A stretch of DNA of 64,000 bases from Xenophilus sp. L33 (lineage in GTDB: Bacteria; Pseudomonadota; Gammaproteobacteria; Burkholderiales; Burkholderiaceae_C): positions 1 to 64,000 of the forward strand of contig NZ_LMUW01000023.1 of assembly GCF_009765735.1 (NCBI RefSeq), in the 5' to 3' direction. The notes under the pieces were generated by a model that was not told where the DNA came from, did not search any database, and saw only the letters and a program-made list of their open reading frames with translations. How positions within the stretch are numbered: position 1 is the stretch's first letter; each line of letters begins with the position of its first letter. The translations under genes were made by a program, and so were the position numbers. Shown one piece after another: positions 10,860 through 24,024 of the stretch.

Positions 10860-11426
10860 TCAGGCCTTCGGCAGCGTGACGCCGCTCTGGCCCTGGTACT
10901 TGCCGCCGCGGTCCTTGTAGCTGGTCTCGCAGACCTCGTCGCTCTCGAAGAACAGCACCTGGGCGCAGCCCTCGCCGGCGTAGATCTTGGCCGGCAGCGG
11001 CGTGGTGTTGCTGAACTCGAGCGTCACGTAGCCTTCCCATTCGGGCTCGAAGGGCGTGACGTTGACGATGATCCCGCAGCGCGCGTAAGTGCTCTTGCCC
11101 AGGCAGATGGTCAGCACGTTGCGCGGGATGCGGAAGTATTCGAGCGTGCGCGCCAGCGCGAAGCTGTTGGGCGGGATGATGCAGCTGTCGCCGTGGAAGT
11201 CGACGAAGCTCTTCTCGTCGAAGTTCTTCGGGTCGACCACGGTACTGTGGATGTTGGTGAAGACCTTGAACTCGGGCGCGCAGCGGATGTCGTAGCCGTA
11301 GCTCGACGTGCCGTAGCTGATGATGCGGCTGCCGTCGCGCTCGCGGATCTGGCCCGGTTCGAAGGGCTCGATCATGCCGGTCTGCTCGGCCATGCGGCGG
11401 ATCCACTTGTCGCTCTTGATGGTCAT
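10860..11426 (-). CDS. dcd: dCTP deaminase
   Basis: Deaminates dCTP to dUTP in pyrimidine deoxynucleotide synthesis. At 188 residues it is full length. The typical N-terminus [13 protein letters not shown], the SSYGYDIR segment, the [14 protein letters not shown] segment and the catalytic-glutamate context [18 protein letters not shown] are all present, so this is the proteobacterial monofunctional type. It is followed by a small membrane protein gene and preceded by guanine deaminase, which ends 41 bp upstream; an operon is possible but not shown. Confidence 0.96.
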   Translation of the reverse strand: MTIKSDKWIRRMAEQTGMIEPFEPGQIRERDGSRIISYGTSSYGYDIRCAPEFKVFTNIHSTVVDPKNFDEKSFVDFHGDSCIIPPNSFALARTLEYFRIPRNVLTICLGKSTYARCGIIVNVTPFEPEWEGYVTLEFSNTTPLPAKIYAGEGCAQVLFFESDEVCETSYKDRGGKYQGQSGVTLPKA

Positions 11427-11467
11427 CTGGTGTTTTCCTCGGCCGCCATTCTAGGAGCGGCGAAGGT

Positions 11468-12751
11468 TCAGACGGCCTGGGAAACGACGGTGCGCTCGAC
11501 CAGCCGGTCGTCGCCCAGCACGATCATCGCGAACAGCAGTTCCTCCAGGTTGCCGGCCAGCGCGGTCTTGCGCGCCAGCAGCGGCGTGGCCTTCGGGTTC
11601 AGCACCAGGAAGTCGGCCTCGCAGCCGGGCTGCAGGTTGCCGATGACGCCTTCGAGGCCCAGCGCGTGCGCCGCGCCGCCGGTGTGCTGCCACCACAGCT
11701 GCGACGGCGCGATGCTGACGCCAGGCTTGGTCTGGCCCTCGCGGCCGACGTAGTAGGCGGCCAGCATGGTCGAGAAGGGGCTGAAGCTGGTGCCGCCGCC
11801 GACGTCGCTGGCCAGGCCGTGGCGGTAGCCGATGCGCTCGGCGCCCTCGAAGTCGAAGAAGCCGCTGCCCAGGAACAGGTTGCTGGTCGGGCTCACCGCG
11901 GTGGCGGCGCCGGTGTCGCGCATCAGGCGCCGGTCGTCGTCGTCGAAGTGGATGCAGTGGGCGTAGACCGCGCGCTCGCGCATCAGGCCGAAGCCGAGGT
12001 AGACGTCGAGGTAGGAGCGGGCCTTCGGGAAAAGTTCGCGGGCCCACTTCACCTCGTCCTTGTTCTCGGCGACGTGCGAATGGATCCAGGTGTCGGGGTA
12101 GGCGGCCGCCAGTTCGCCGGCGCCGCGCAGCTGGGCGTCGGTGCTGGTCGGCGCGAAGCGCGGGGTGATCGCGTAGCCGAGGCGGTCGACGCCGTGCCAG
12201 CGGCGGATCAGCGCCTCGGTGTCCGTCAGGCTCTGCTCAGTCCGGTCGCGTACACCGTCCGGCGAATGCCTGTCCTGCAACACCTTGCCCGTGATCATGC
12301 GCAGCTGCCGCCGCTTGGACGCCTCGAAGAAGGCCTCGACCGACTGCGGGTGCGAGGTCGCGAAGGTCAGCGCCGTGGTGACGCCGTTGCGCATCAGCTC
12401 GTCGAGGAAGAACTCCGCCACCTCGGCGGAATGGGCCGGGTCGGCGAAGCGGGCCTCGGCCGGGAAGGTGTAGTTCTCGAGCCAGGGCAGGAGGCCTTCG
12501 GAAGGCGCGCCGATGATGTCGGTCTGCGGGTAGTGGATGTGCATGTCGACGAAGCCGGGCGCCAGGACGCGGCCCGGCCAGTGCGTCACCGCCAGGCCCG
12601 GATGGCGCGCCGACACCGTGCCGAAGTCGCCGGCGTCCAGCACCCGCTGGCGGCCCGCCGCGTCGGGGCCGACGACCAGCAGGCCGTCGGTGTCGAAAAC
12701 CGGCTGGCCGGCGGCGTCGAAACGCAAAAGAGAGGCACGGTACGCTTGCAT
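11468..12751 (-). CDS. guaD: Guanine deaminase
   Basis: Converts guanine to xanthine, feeding the xanthine dehydrogenase encoded at 26-30 kb. A 427-residue amidohydrolase with zinc-site motifs VDMHIHYPQTD, HSHVAEN and AHCIHFD, and the acidic ligand in SDVGGGTSF. The ATG at 12751 (MQAYRASLLRFD) is chosen; a start at 12829 would add 26 residues with no family match. It faces the divergent glycosyltransferase across a 175-bp gap. It fits the window's purine theme although it stands 13 kb from the main xdh locus. Confidence 0.92.
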   Translation of the reverse strand: MQAYRASLLRFDAAGQPVFDTDGLLVVGPDAAGRQRVLDAGDFGTVSARHPGLAVTHWPGRVLAPGFVDMHIHYPQTDIIGAPSEGLLPWLENYTFPAEARFADPAHSAEVAEFFLDELMRNGVTTALTFATSHPQSVEAFFEASKRRQLRMITGKVLQDRHSPDGVRDRTEQSLTDTEALIRRWHGVDRLGYAITPRFAPTSTDAQLRGAGELAAAYPDTWIHSHVAENKDEVKWARELFPKARSYLDVYLGFGLMRERAVYAHCIHFDDDDRRLMRDTGAATAVSPTSNLFLGSGFFDFEGAERIGYRHGLASDVGGGTSFSPFSTMLAAYYVGREGQTKPGVSIAPSQLWWQHTGGAAHALGLEGVIGNLQPGCEADFLVLNPKATPLLARKTALAGNLEELLFAMIVLGDDRLVERTVVSQAV

Positions 12752-12926
12752 GGCACGGAGGTTAAGGCAGCAAGAGCGTGACGCAATCCGCGTGCCCGTA
12801 TGCAGCGTATATGAAGGCGGCCCTGCCACGGGCGGAACCCTTCCTGCTCTCGAACATAATTCAGCCCACCAATTTCCCGGGAACAGAAATGAATCGAAGT
12901 GAAGCCAGCAGGAGCGTGCGCCACCG
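12752..12926. promoter_or_regulatory. Divergent promoter region between guaD and the glycosyltransferase
   Basis: A 175-bp gap, more AT-rich than its neighbours, must hold promoters for both directions. AT-rich patches occur near 12797-12812 and 12853-12890. I see no convincing -35/-10 pair or long dyad, and no small coding sequence. Confidence 0.35.
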
Positions 12927-14066
12927 ATGAAAGTGCTCCTGATCGGAAACTACGTGGCCGACGGCCAGACCAGCATGCTGGCCTTCAGGCGGATCCTGGA
13001 ACGTGAACTCCCGAAAGCCGGCTGCGACGTCCGTGTCATCGCCCCCGCGAAGCACCTGACCCGCATCTCGCCCAATTCGCGGTTGTGGAAGTGGCTCGGC
13101 TACATCGACAAGTTCATCCTGTTCCTGCCGACCCTGCGCAGTCATCTGCGCTGGGCCGACGTGGTGCATATCGGCGACCATTCCAATTCCATGTACGTGC
13201 GCTGGGTCAAGAGCCGGCCCAGCGTCGTCACCTGCCACGACGTGATCGCGATCCAGGCCGGCCTCGGCCAGGGCTACCAGGTGAGCTGGACCGGCCGGCT
13301 GTTCCAGCGGCTGATCTCCGAAGGCCTCGGCCGCGCCGACCTCGTGGCCTGCGTGTCGGACATGACCAAGCGCGAGCTGCTGCGCATGGGCCTCGCGACC
13401 GAGGACAAGGTCACGGTCGTCACCAACGGCCTGAACGACGACTTCGCGCCGGTGCCGCGCGAAGAAGCGGCCCGCCTGATCGCCCGCTTCGGCCTCACGC
13501 CCGACAGCCGCTACCTGATGCACATCGGCTGGGAGATCGCGCGCAAGAACCGTCCGGGCGTGGTCAACACCTTCATCGAACTGCAGGAACGCGCCAAGCG
13601 GGACGGCCGCCAGCCGGTGGTCGACCGGCTGCTCTTCGTCGGCCCCTTCCTGGAGCCGCAGCTGGCCGAGCCGCTGGCCGCCCACGGCCTGACCGACCGG
13701 GCGCAGAACGTCCGCGGCATCTCGCACGAGGAGCTGCGGGCGCTCTACAGCTGCGCGACCGCCCTGCTCTTCCCGTCGTTCCAGGAAGGCTTCGGCTGGC
13801 CGATCATCGAGGCCCAGGCCTGCGGCTGTCCGGTGTTCACCACCAACCTGCCGCCGATGAACGAGATCGGCGGCCCGGGCGCGGTCTACGTCGACCCGAA
13901 CGATCCGGTCGCCATGGCCGCCGCGATCGAGGAAGCCGCGCCGCGGCTGGGCGAGATGCGCCGCCTCGGCCTGGAGAACGCGGTGCACTACAGCGCCGCG
14001 CAGATGACCGCCAACTACATCGCCGCCTACCAGCGGGCCATCGACGCGCGCAAGGCCGGCAAGTGA
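12927..14066 (+). CDS. Glycosyltransferase, GT4/GT1 (GT-B) type
   Basis: A 379-residue GT-B glycosyltransferase. The donor-binding region FPSFQEGFGWPIIEAQACGCPV has the E-x7-E arrangement of GT4 enzymes, and HIGWEIARKNRPG is a normal hinge region. The sugar donor and acceptor cannot be read from the sequence. The gene overlaps the acyltransferase that follows by GTGA, so the two products probably act on the same exported polysaccharide or glycolipid. No flippase, polymerase or other glycan gene is nearby, so this is an isolated pair rather than a capsule locus. Confidence 0.85.
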   Translation: MKVLLIGNYVADGQTSMLAFRRILERELPKAGCDVRVIAPAKHLTRISPNSRLWKWLGYIDKFILFLPTLRSHLRWADVVHIGDHSNSMYVRWVKSRPSVVTCHDVIAIQAGLGQGYQVSWTGRLFQRLISEGLGRADLVACVSDMTKRELLRMGLATEDKVTVVTNGLNDDFAPVPREEAARLIARFGLTPDSRYLMHIGWEIARKNRPGVVNTFIELQERAKRDGRQPVVDRLLFVGPFLEPQLAEPLAAHGLTDRAQNVRGISHEELRALYSCATALLFPSFQEGFGWPIIEAQACGCPVFTTNLPPMNEIGGPGAVYVDPNDPVAMAAAIEEAAPRLGEMRRLGLENAVHYSAAQMTANYIAAYQRAIDARKAGK

Positions 14067-14725
14067 AGCGCCTCCTGGCACTGGGCATCGTCTTCCTGCC
14101 CTGGAAGATCAAGCGCTGGGCGCTGCGGCGCTTCTGGGGCTACCAGATCGCGGACAGCGCCCGCATCGGGCTGTCGTACATCTTCCCGGGCGAGCTGGTG
14201 ATGGGCGAAGGCGCGTCCATCGGCCACCTGAACGTCGCGATCCACCTGCGGCGCCTGGACTGCGGCGCCCATTCGATCATCGACCGCTCCAACTGGATCA
14301 CCGGCCATCCGCCGAGCGGCCGGCACTTCAGGCACCGCACCGGGCGCGACCCGTCGCTGCTGCTCGGCGCGCACGCGGCGATCACCAAGTCGCACATCAT
14401 CGACTGCACCGACAAGATCGAGATCGGCGCGTTCACGACGGTCGCCGGCTATGCCTCGCAGTTCATCACGCACGGCATCGACGTCGTCACCAACCGGCAG
14501 GACTGCAAGCCGATCCGCATCGGCGCCTACTGCATCGTGGGCACCCGGGTCACGGTGCTGGGCGGGGCGACCCTGCCCGACCGCTCGATCCTGGGTGCCG
14601 CGTCGACGCTGAACAAGGCCCACGTCGAGGACTGCGCGGTCTACGCCGGCTCGCCGGCGGTGCAGGTCAAGCGGCTGGATCCGGAGGCCGCGTACTTCCA
14701 CCGGCCCACGGGCTTCGTCGACTGA
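14063..14725 (+). CDS. Left-handed beta-helix acyltransferase, WcaF-like
   Basis: A 220-residue hexapeptide-repeat acyltransferase. Repeats such as IGLSYIFPGELVMGEGA, IEIGAFTTVAGYA and IRIGAYCIVGTRVTVLGGATLPDRS show the LbH fold, and the C-terminal VYAGSPAVQVKRL is typical of O-acetyltransferases acting on exopolysaccharide. It starts with GTG at 14063, overlapping the glycosyltransferase stop by GTGA. The frame is open far upstream, but that part is a shadow of the glycosyltransferase. It probably adds an acetyl group to the glycan made with the upstream enzyme. Confidence 0.8.
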   Translation: MKRLLALGIVFLPWKIKRWALRRFWGYQIADSARIGLSYIFPGELVMGEGASIGHLNVAIHLRRLDCGAHSIIDRSNWITGHPPSGRHFRHRTGRDPSLLLGAHAAITKSHIIDCTDKIEIGAFTTVAGYASQFITHGIDVVTNRQDCKPIRIGAYCIVGTRVTVLGGATLPDRSILGAASTLNKAHVEDCAVYAGSPAVQVKRLDPEAAYFHRPTGFVD

Positions 14726-14735
14726 GACCGCGCGC

Positions 14736-15671
14736 TCAGTCCTTCAGTCCCTCGCGCACCGCCTCGCGCATCAACTCGGCCAGCCGCGCCACAGCCGGCT
14801 CCGGCTCCGCCTGAGCGCGGTACATGGCCAGGGTCATCGGCGGGAGCGCCGGCAGGCCGAGCAGCTCGCGATCGAGCGGACGCACGTGCGGCGGCAGGCC
14901 GAACGCGGTCAGCGCCGACAGGCCGAGCCCGACCGACGACGCCGCCCACAGGGCCGACAGGCTGGTGCTGGTGAAGGCGTGCCGCCATGCCACGCCGGCC
15001 CGGTCGAGCGTGGTGGTGACGGTCTCGCGCAACGGGCAGGAGGCATCGAGCAGCACCAGCGGCAGCGGCTCGGCCGCCTGGCCGGCGCGCCGTTGCGACC
15101 ACCAGGGCGCGTCGAGCGAATCCGGATCGGCCGGACCCAGCCAGTGCAGCGGCAGTCGCACCAGCCGCTCGCCGTTCGGCAGCGCGGCGGCGCCGGGCGC
15201 GCCCTTGATCTCCCAGACCAGCATCAGGTCGAGCTGGCCCAGCTGCATGCGCCCGCGCAGCTCGGCGCTGCGCGCCATGCAGGCCTCGATGCGGACCTTC
15301 GGATGGGCGCGCGAGAAGCGGCCGAGCACCGCGGGCAGCAGCGATTCGCCGACGTTCTCCTGCATGCCGATGCGGATCCAGCCCTGGAGGTCGGCGCCGC
15401 GCATCGCCGCGGCGGCCTCGTCGTTGATGTCGAGCAGCCGGTGCGCATAGGCCAGCAGCGTGTGGCCGGCATCGGTCAGCTCGAGGCCGCGCCCGGCCTT
15501 GCGAAAGAGCGGCGTGCCGGCCTGCTGCTCGAGCTTCTTGAGTTGCGCGCTCACGGCGGAAGTGGAGCGGCCGAGCCGGTCGGCCGCCCGCGCGAAGCTG
15601 CCGAGCGAGACGCCGGTGGAAAAACTGCGCATCACGTCGAGGTCGAACATCACCTGGGTCATCGGGACCAT
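14736..15671 (-). CDS. LysR-family transcriptional regulator
   Basis: A 311-residue LysR regulator. The helix-turn-helix is at about residues 20-50 (GSFARAADRLGRSTSAVSAQLKKLEQ), followed by an effector domain with IRIGMQENVGESLLPAVL. Internal Met codons at residues 4 and 8 are possible starts. It is divergent from the MFS transporter, with 72 bp between the starts, so it probably controls that gene and itself. The inducer is unknown. Confidence 0.92.
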   Translation of the reverse strand: MVPMTQVMFDLDVMRSFSTGVSLGSFARAADRLGRSTSAVSAQLKKLEQQAGTPLFRKAGRGLELTDAGHTLLAYAHRLLDINDEAAAAMRGADLQGWIRIGMQENVGESLLPAVLGRFSRAHPKVRIEACMARSAELRGRMQLGQLDLMLVWEIKGAPGAAALPNGERLVRLPLHWLGPADPDSLDAPWWSQRRAGQAAEPLPLVLLDASCPLRETVTTTLDRAGVAWRHAFTSTSLSALWAASSVGLGLSALTAFGLPPHVRPLDRELLGLPALPPMTLAMYRAQAEPEPAVARLAELMREAVREGLKD

Positions 15672-15706
15672 CCTGTAATTCGGGACGAAGCGTCGATTAT
15701 TTTCTG

Positions 15707-15717
15707 ATTTTCAAAAT
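15707..15717. promoter_or_regulatory. AT-rich palindrome in the lysR/MFS divergent promoter
   Basis: ATTTTCAAAAT, an 11-bp perfect dyad around a single central base, lies 27 bp before the MFS start and 36 bp before the LysR start, in the only AT-rich part of the gap. It is a candidate LysR contact site or part of the MFS promoter. No second copy was seen nearby. Confidence 0.35.
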
Positions 15718-15743
15718 GATTCCAGCGGCCGACACTGCCGCGC

Positions 15744-20318
<4,575 letters not shown>

Positions 20319-20359
20319 TGTTGGAATCCTCGAAGGACGGTTGGCGAAGAAAAGCGAGA

Positions 20360-21283
20360 TTATGAGCCGGGGTAGAACGGTTTCCCGATCGAGGCCGGCA
20401 TGTTGATCTTGATGAACGCCGGGTTGCGCGAGATCAGCGCCAGCACCACGATCGGCGCCAGGTAGGTGAGCATGCTGAGGAACTGGCTGGGCACGTTCAC
20501 GCCGGTGCTCTGCAGGTAGAAGCCGAGCATCGAGACGCCGCCGAAGAGGTAGGCGCCCAGCAGCACCCGCACCGGCCGCCAGGTGGCGAAGGTGGTGAGC
20601 GCCAGCGCGATCCAGCCGCGGCCGGCGACCATGCCCTCGACCCACAGCGGCGTGTACACCGTCGACAGGTAGGCACCCGCCAGCCCGCACAGCGCGCCGC
20701 CCGCCAGCACCGCCAGGAAGCGGATGCGCCGCACCGGATAGCCCAGCGCATGCGCCGATTCCGGCGACTCGCCGACCGAGCGCAGCACCAGGCCGGCGCG
20801 GGTGCGGTAGAGGAACCAGATCAGACCCGCGGTCAGCAGCATCGCCAGGTAGACCATCGGATGCTGGCGGAACAGCGCCGGGCCCAGCAGCGGAATGTCG
20901 GCCAGCACCGGGATCGAATAGCTGGTGCTTTCCGGCAGCTTGGCCTGCACGAAGTTGATGCCGGCGAACGCCGAGAAGCCCACGCCGAAGAGGCTCAGCG
21001 CCAGCCCGGTCGCGTACTGGTTGGTGTTGAGCCAGATCACCAGCACGCCGAAGAAACCCGAGAGCAGCGCGCCGGCGGCCATGCCGGCCAGGAAGCCGAG
21101 CCAGGTGCTGCCGGTGGTCGCCACGGTGGCGAAGCCGGCGATCGCGGCGCACAGCATGATGCCCTCGGCGCCGAGGTTGACGATGCCGGCCTTCTCGTTG
21201 ATGAGCAGGCCGAGCGCTGCGATCGCGAGGACGGTGCCGGCGCTCAGGGCCGAGCCGATGAGGAGTGCGTACGAGTCCATCAT
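20360..21283 (-). CDS. Nucleoside ABC transporter permease (second subunit)
   Basis: A 307-residue inner-membrane permease of the branched BMP/CUT2-like class, with about eight to ten hydrophobic segments and the conserved stretch LINEKAGIVNLGAEGIML typical of YufQ-like permeases. It pairs with the permease upstream to form the channel. Its start overlaps the end of that gene by ATGA at 21280-21283, and the binding-protein gene follows after 41 bp. Confidence 0.9.
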   Translation of the reverse strand: MMDSYALLIGSALSAGTVLAIAALGLLINEKAGIVNLGAEGIMLCAAIAGFATVATTGSTWLGFLAGMAAGALLSGFFGVLVIWLNTNQYATGLALSLFGVGFSAFAGINFVQAKLPESTSYSIPVLADIPLLGPALFRQHPMVYLAMLLTAGLIWFLYRTRAGLVLRSVGESPESAHALGYPVRRIRFLAVLAGGALCGLAGAYLSTVYTPLWVEGMVAGRGWIALALTTFATWRPVRVLLGAYLFGGVSMLGFYLQSTGVNVPSQFLSMLTYLAPIVVLALISRNPAFIKINMPASIGKPFYPGS

Positions 21284-22434
21284 GCGGCTCCTTCAGTCGG
21301 CGTTGCGACCGTCGCTGTCAGCGGCGTGCTGGCTTGCAATGACGAAGTGCCCACGGCCGGCGGCGCCACCGTCTTCGGCGCCGACCGCGGCTTGAGCCGA
21401 TACGCGATCAACGTGTCGCAGGCCAGCAGCGTGAACAGCAGCAGCCCCTGGAACACGCCGGTGAGCGACTTCGGCAGGCCCAGGCGCGACTGCGCCAGTT
21501 CGCCGCCGATGTAGAACATGCTCATCAGGATCGACGAGAAGATCATGCCGACCGGATGCAATCGCCCGACGAAGGCCACGATGATCGCGGCGAAGCCGTA
21601 GCCGGCCGGCACGTAGGGCGTGAGCTGGCCGATCGGGCCCGCCACCTCGAGCGCGCCGGCCAGGCCGGCCGCGCCGCCGGAGGTGAGCAAGGCGATCCAG
21701 ACCGCGCGCCGCGACGAGAAGCCGGCATAGCGCGCCGCCGCCGGCGCCAGGCCGCCGACCTGCTGGGCGAAGCCGGCGCGGGTGCGGAACAGGAAGACCC
21801 ACAGCGCGGCCGAGCCGGCCAGCGCGATCAGGAGGCCGATGCTCACGCGCGAACCCTTCATCAGCCGCGGGATCTGGGTCACCGCCTCGAAGGTCTTGCT
21901 CTGCGGGAAGTTGTAGCCGTGCGGGTCCTTCCAGGGCCCGTAGACCATGTAGCTCAGCAGCAGCACCGCGACATAGACCAGCATCAGGCTGACCAGGATC
22001 TCGTTGGCGTTGAACTTGTCGCGCAGGAAGGCCACGATGCCGGCCCACACCATGCCGCCGATCACCCCGGCGACCAGGATGGCCGCGATGATCCACGGCC
22101 CGGTGTTCTTCTCGGCGGTCAGCGCGACGCCGCCGGCGACGATCGCGCCGAAGACGAACTGCCCTTCGGCGCCGATGTTCCAGACGTTGGCTCGGAAGCA
22201 CACCGCCAGGCCGAGCGCGATGATGAGCAGCGGCGTCGCCTTCACCATCAGCTCGCCGAGCGCGTAGCTGCTCTTGATCGGCTCCCAGAAGAACACCGCC
22301 AGCCCCTTGAACGGGTCCTTGCCGAGGGCGGCGAACAGCGCCATGCCGATCAGCACCGTGATCAGCAGCGCCAGGATCGGCGAGGCGTAGCTCCAGAACC
22401 GCGACAGCTGCGGACGGGCTTCAAGCTTGAACAT
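21280..22434 (-). CDS. Nucleoside ABC transporter permease (first subunit)
   Basis: A 384-residue inner-membrane permease of the YufP type, with the conserved segment RANVWNIGAEGQFVFGAI and multiple hydrophobic helices. The last 40 residues are an Ala/Thr/Pro-rich, non-hydrophobic tail that looks like an extension beyond the usual C-terminus. The start overlaps the ATPase gene by 14 bp and the end overlaps the next permease by 4 bp, so the subunits are translationally coupled. Confidence 0.9.
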   Translation of the reverse strand: MFKLEARPQLSRFWSYASPILALLITVLIGMALFAALGKDPFKGLAVFFWEPIKSSYALGELMVKATPLLIIALGLAVCFRANVWNIGAEGQFVFGAIVAGGVALTAEKNTGPWIIAAILVAGVIGGMVWAGIVAFLRDKFNANEILVSLMLVYVAVLLLSYMVYGPWKDPHGYNFPQSKTFEAVTQIPRLMKGSRVSIGLLIALAGSAALWVFLFRTRAGFAQQVGGLAPAAARYAGFSSRRAVWIALLTSGGAAGLAGALEVAGPIGQLTPYVPAGYGFAAIIVAFVGRLHPVGMIFSSILMSMFYIGGELAQSRLGLPKSLTGVFQGLLLFTLLACDTLIAYRLKPRSAPKTVAPPAVGTSSLQASTPLTATVATPTEGAA

Positions 22435-23974
22435 GGGCGCTCTCCGATGCTTGCGTGACTTTCGACGGCGCCTGGGAGGGATCCCACAGCCCGCTCATCC
22501 ATTCGCCGATCTGCGGCACGGTGGCCGCGGCCCGGTCGATCGACGGCGACAGCCGCCCCTTGGCGATCACGTACAGCCGGTCGCTGATCTCGAACAGCTC
22601 GTCGAGCTCCTCGCTCACCACGAGCACCGCGCAGCCGGCGTCGCGCAGCGCCAGGATCTCGCCGCGGATCAGCGCCGCTGCGCCGACGTCCACGCCCCAG
22701 GTCGGCTGCGAGACGATGAAGATCTTCGGGTTGGCGTCGATCTCGCGGCCGACGATGAACTTCTGCAGGTTGCCGCCCGACAGCGAGCGCGCCGCCGCGT
22801 TCGGGCCGCCCGCCTTGACGTTGAAGCGCCGGATGATGTCGGCCGCCTGCTTCTGCAGCAGCCCGGTGCGGATCCAGCCGCCCGAGCCGACCGCCTCGCC
22901 GCGCGTGAGCAGCAGGTTGTGCGCGAGGCCCAGCGTCGGCACCGCGCCGCGGCCGAGCCGCTCCTCCGGCACGAAGTGCAGCCCGAGCGCCCGGCGTCGT
23001 CGCGGCCTGAGCCGCGCCGCCGGTTCGCCGAAGACCTGGATCATCCCGGCCTCGGCCCGCACGTCCTCGCCCGAGAGCGTGTAGAGCAGTTCCTTCTGGC
23101 CGTTGCCGGAGACGCCGGCGATGCCCACCACCTCGCCGGCGCGCACGTCGAGCGAGATGCCGTCGAGGTCGACCCCGAACTGGTCCTCGCGCGCCAGGCG
23201 CAGGTCGCGCACCTGCAGCGCGACCGCGCCGGCATGCACCGGGCGGTGCTGCAGCGGCGGCGGCTCGGCGCCGATCATCAGCCGCGACAGCGACTCGTTG
23301 CTCTCCTCCTGCGGGTTGCAAACGCCGGTCACCTTGCCGCCGCGCAGCACGGTGCAGGCGGTGCACAGCTCGCGGATCTCGTGCAGCTTGTGCGAGATGT
23401 AGAGGATGCTGCAGCCCTCCGACGAGAGCTTGCGCAGCACCACGAACAGCTTCTGCACCGCCTGCGGCGTCAGCACCGAGGTCGGCTCGTCGAGGATCAG
23501 CAGCTTGGGGTCGGTCAGCAGCGCGCGGATGATCTCGACCCGCTGCATCTCGCCCACCGACAGCGTGTGGACCGGCCGCTTCGGGTCGATGTCCAGGCCG
23601 TATTCGCCCGCCTTGGCCTCGACCCGCCGCACCACCTCGGCCAGCGCCAGGCTCTTGTCGAGGCCGAGCCAGACGTTCTCGGCCACGGTCAGCGTGTCGA
23701 AGAGGCTGAAGTGCTGGAACACCATGCTGATGCCCAGCGCCCTCGCCTCCTGCGGGTTGCGCAGGTTCACCACCTGGCCGTTGAAGGTCACCACGCCCTC
23801 GTCGGGCTTGACCGACCCGTAGATGATCTTCATCAGGGTCGATTTGCCGGCGCCGTTCTCGCCGAGCACCGCGTGGGTCTCGCCCGGCGCGACGGTGAGC
23901 GAGACGTCGCTGTTGGCCACCACCGCCGGATAGCGCTTGGTGATGTGGGCGAGCTGGAGTCTTTGGATGGTCAT
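22421..23974 (-). CDS. Nucleoside ABC transporter ATP-binding protein with two ABC domains
   Basis: A 517-residue tandem ATPase of the YufO/RbsA-like class. Domain 1 has Walker A GENGAGKST (38-46), signature SVGEMQRVEI and Walker B LLILDEPTSVL. Domain 2 has a degenerate Walker A (GVSGNGQKEL) but a good signature LSGGNLQKF. One canonical and one degenerate site is normal for this class. It is the first gene of the ABC set and follows the NCS2 permease by 50 bp. Confidence 0.93.
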   Translation of the reverse strand: MTIQRLQLAHITKRYPAVVANSDVSLTVAPGETHAVLGENGAGKSTLMKIIYGSVKPDEGVVTFNGQVVNLRNPQEARALGISMVFQHFSLFDTLTVAENVWLGLDKSLALAEVVRRVEAKAGEYGLDIDPKRPVHTLSVGEMQRVEIIRALLTDPKLLILDEPTSVLTPQAVQKLFVVLRKLSSEGCSILYISHKLHEIRELCTACTVLRGGKVTGVCNPQEESNESLSRLMIGAEPPPLQHRPVHAGAVALQVRDLRLAREDQFGVDLDGISLDVRAGEVVGIAGVSGNGQKELLYTLSGEDVRAEAGMIQVFGEPAARLRPRRRRALGLHFVPEERLGRGAVPTLGLAHNLLLTRGEAVGSGGWIRTGLLQKQAADIIRRFNVKAGGPNAAARSLSGGNLQKFIVGREIDANPKIFIVSQPTWGVDVGAAALIRGEILALRDAGCAVLVVSEELDELFEISDRLYVIAKGRLSPSIDRAAATVPQIGEWMSGLWDPSQAPSKVTQASESAHVQA

Positions 23975-24024
23975 GCCTATGCCTGGCTGTTGGAATCGCC
24001 TTGTGGCGACTCGCCGTTTTTAAA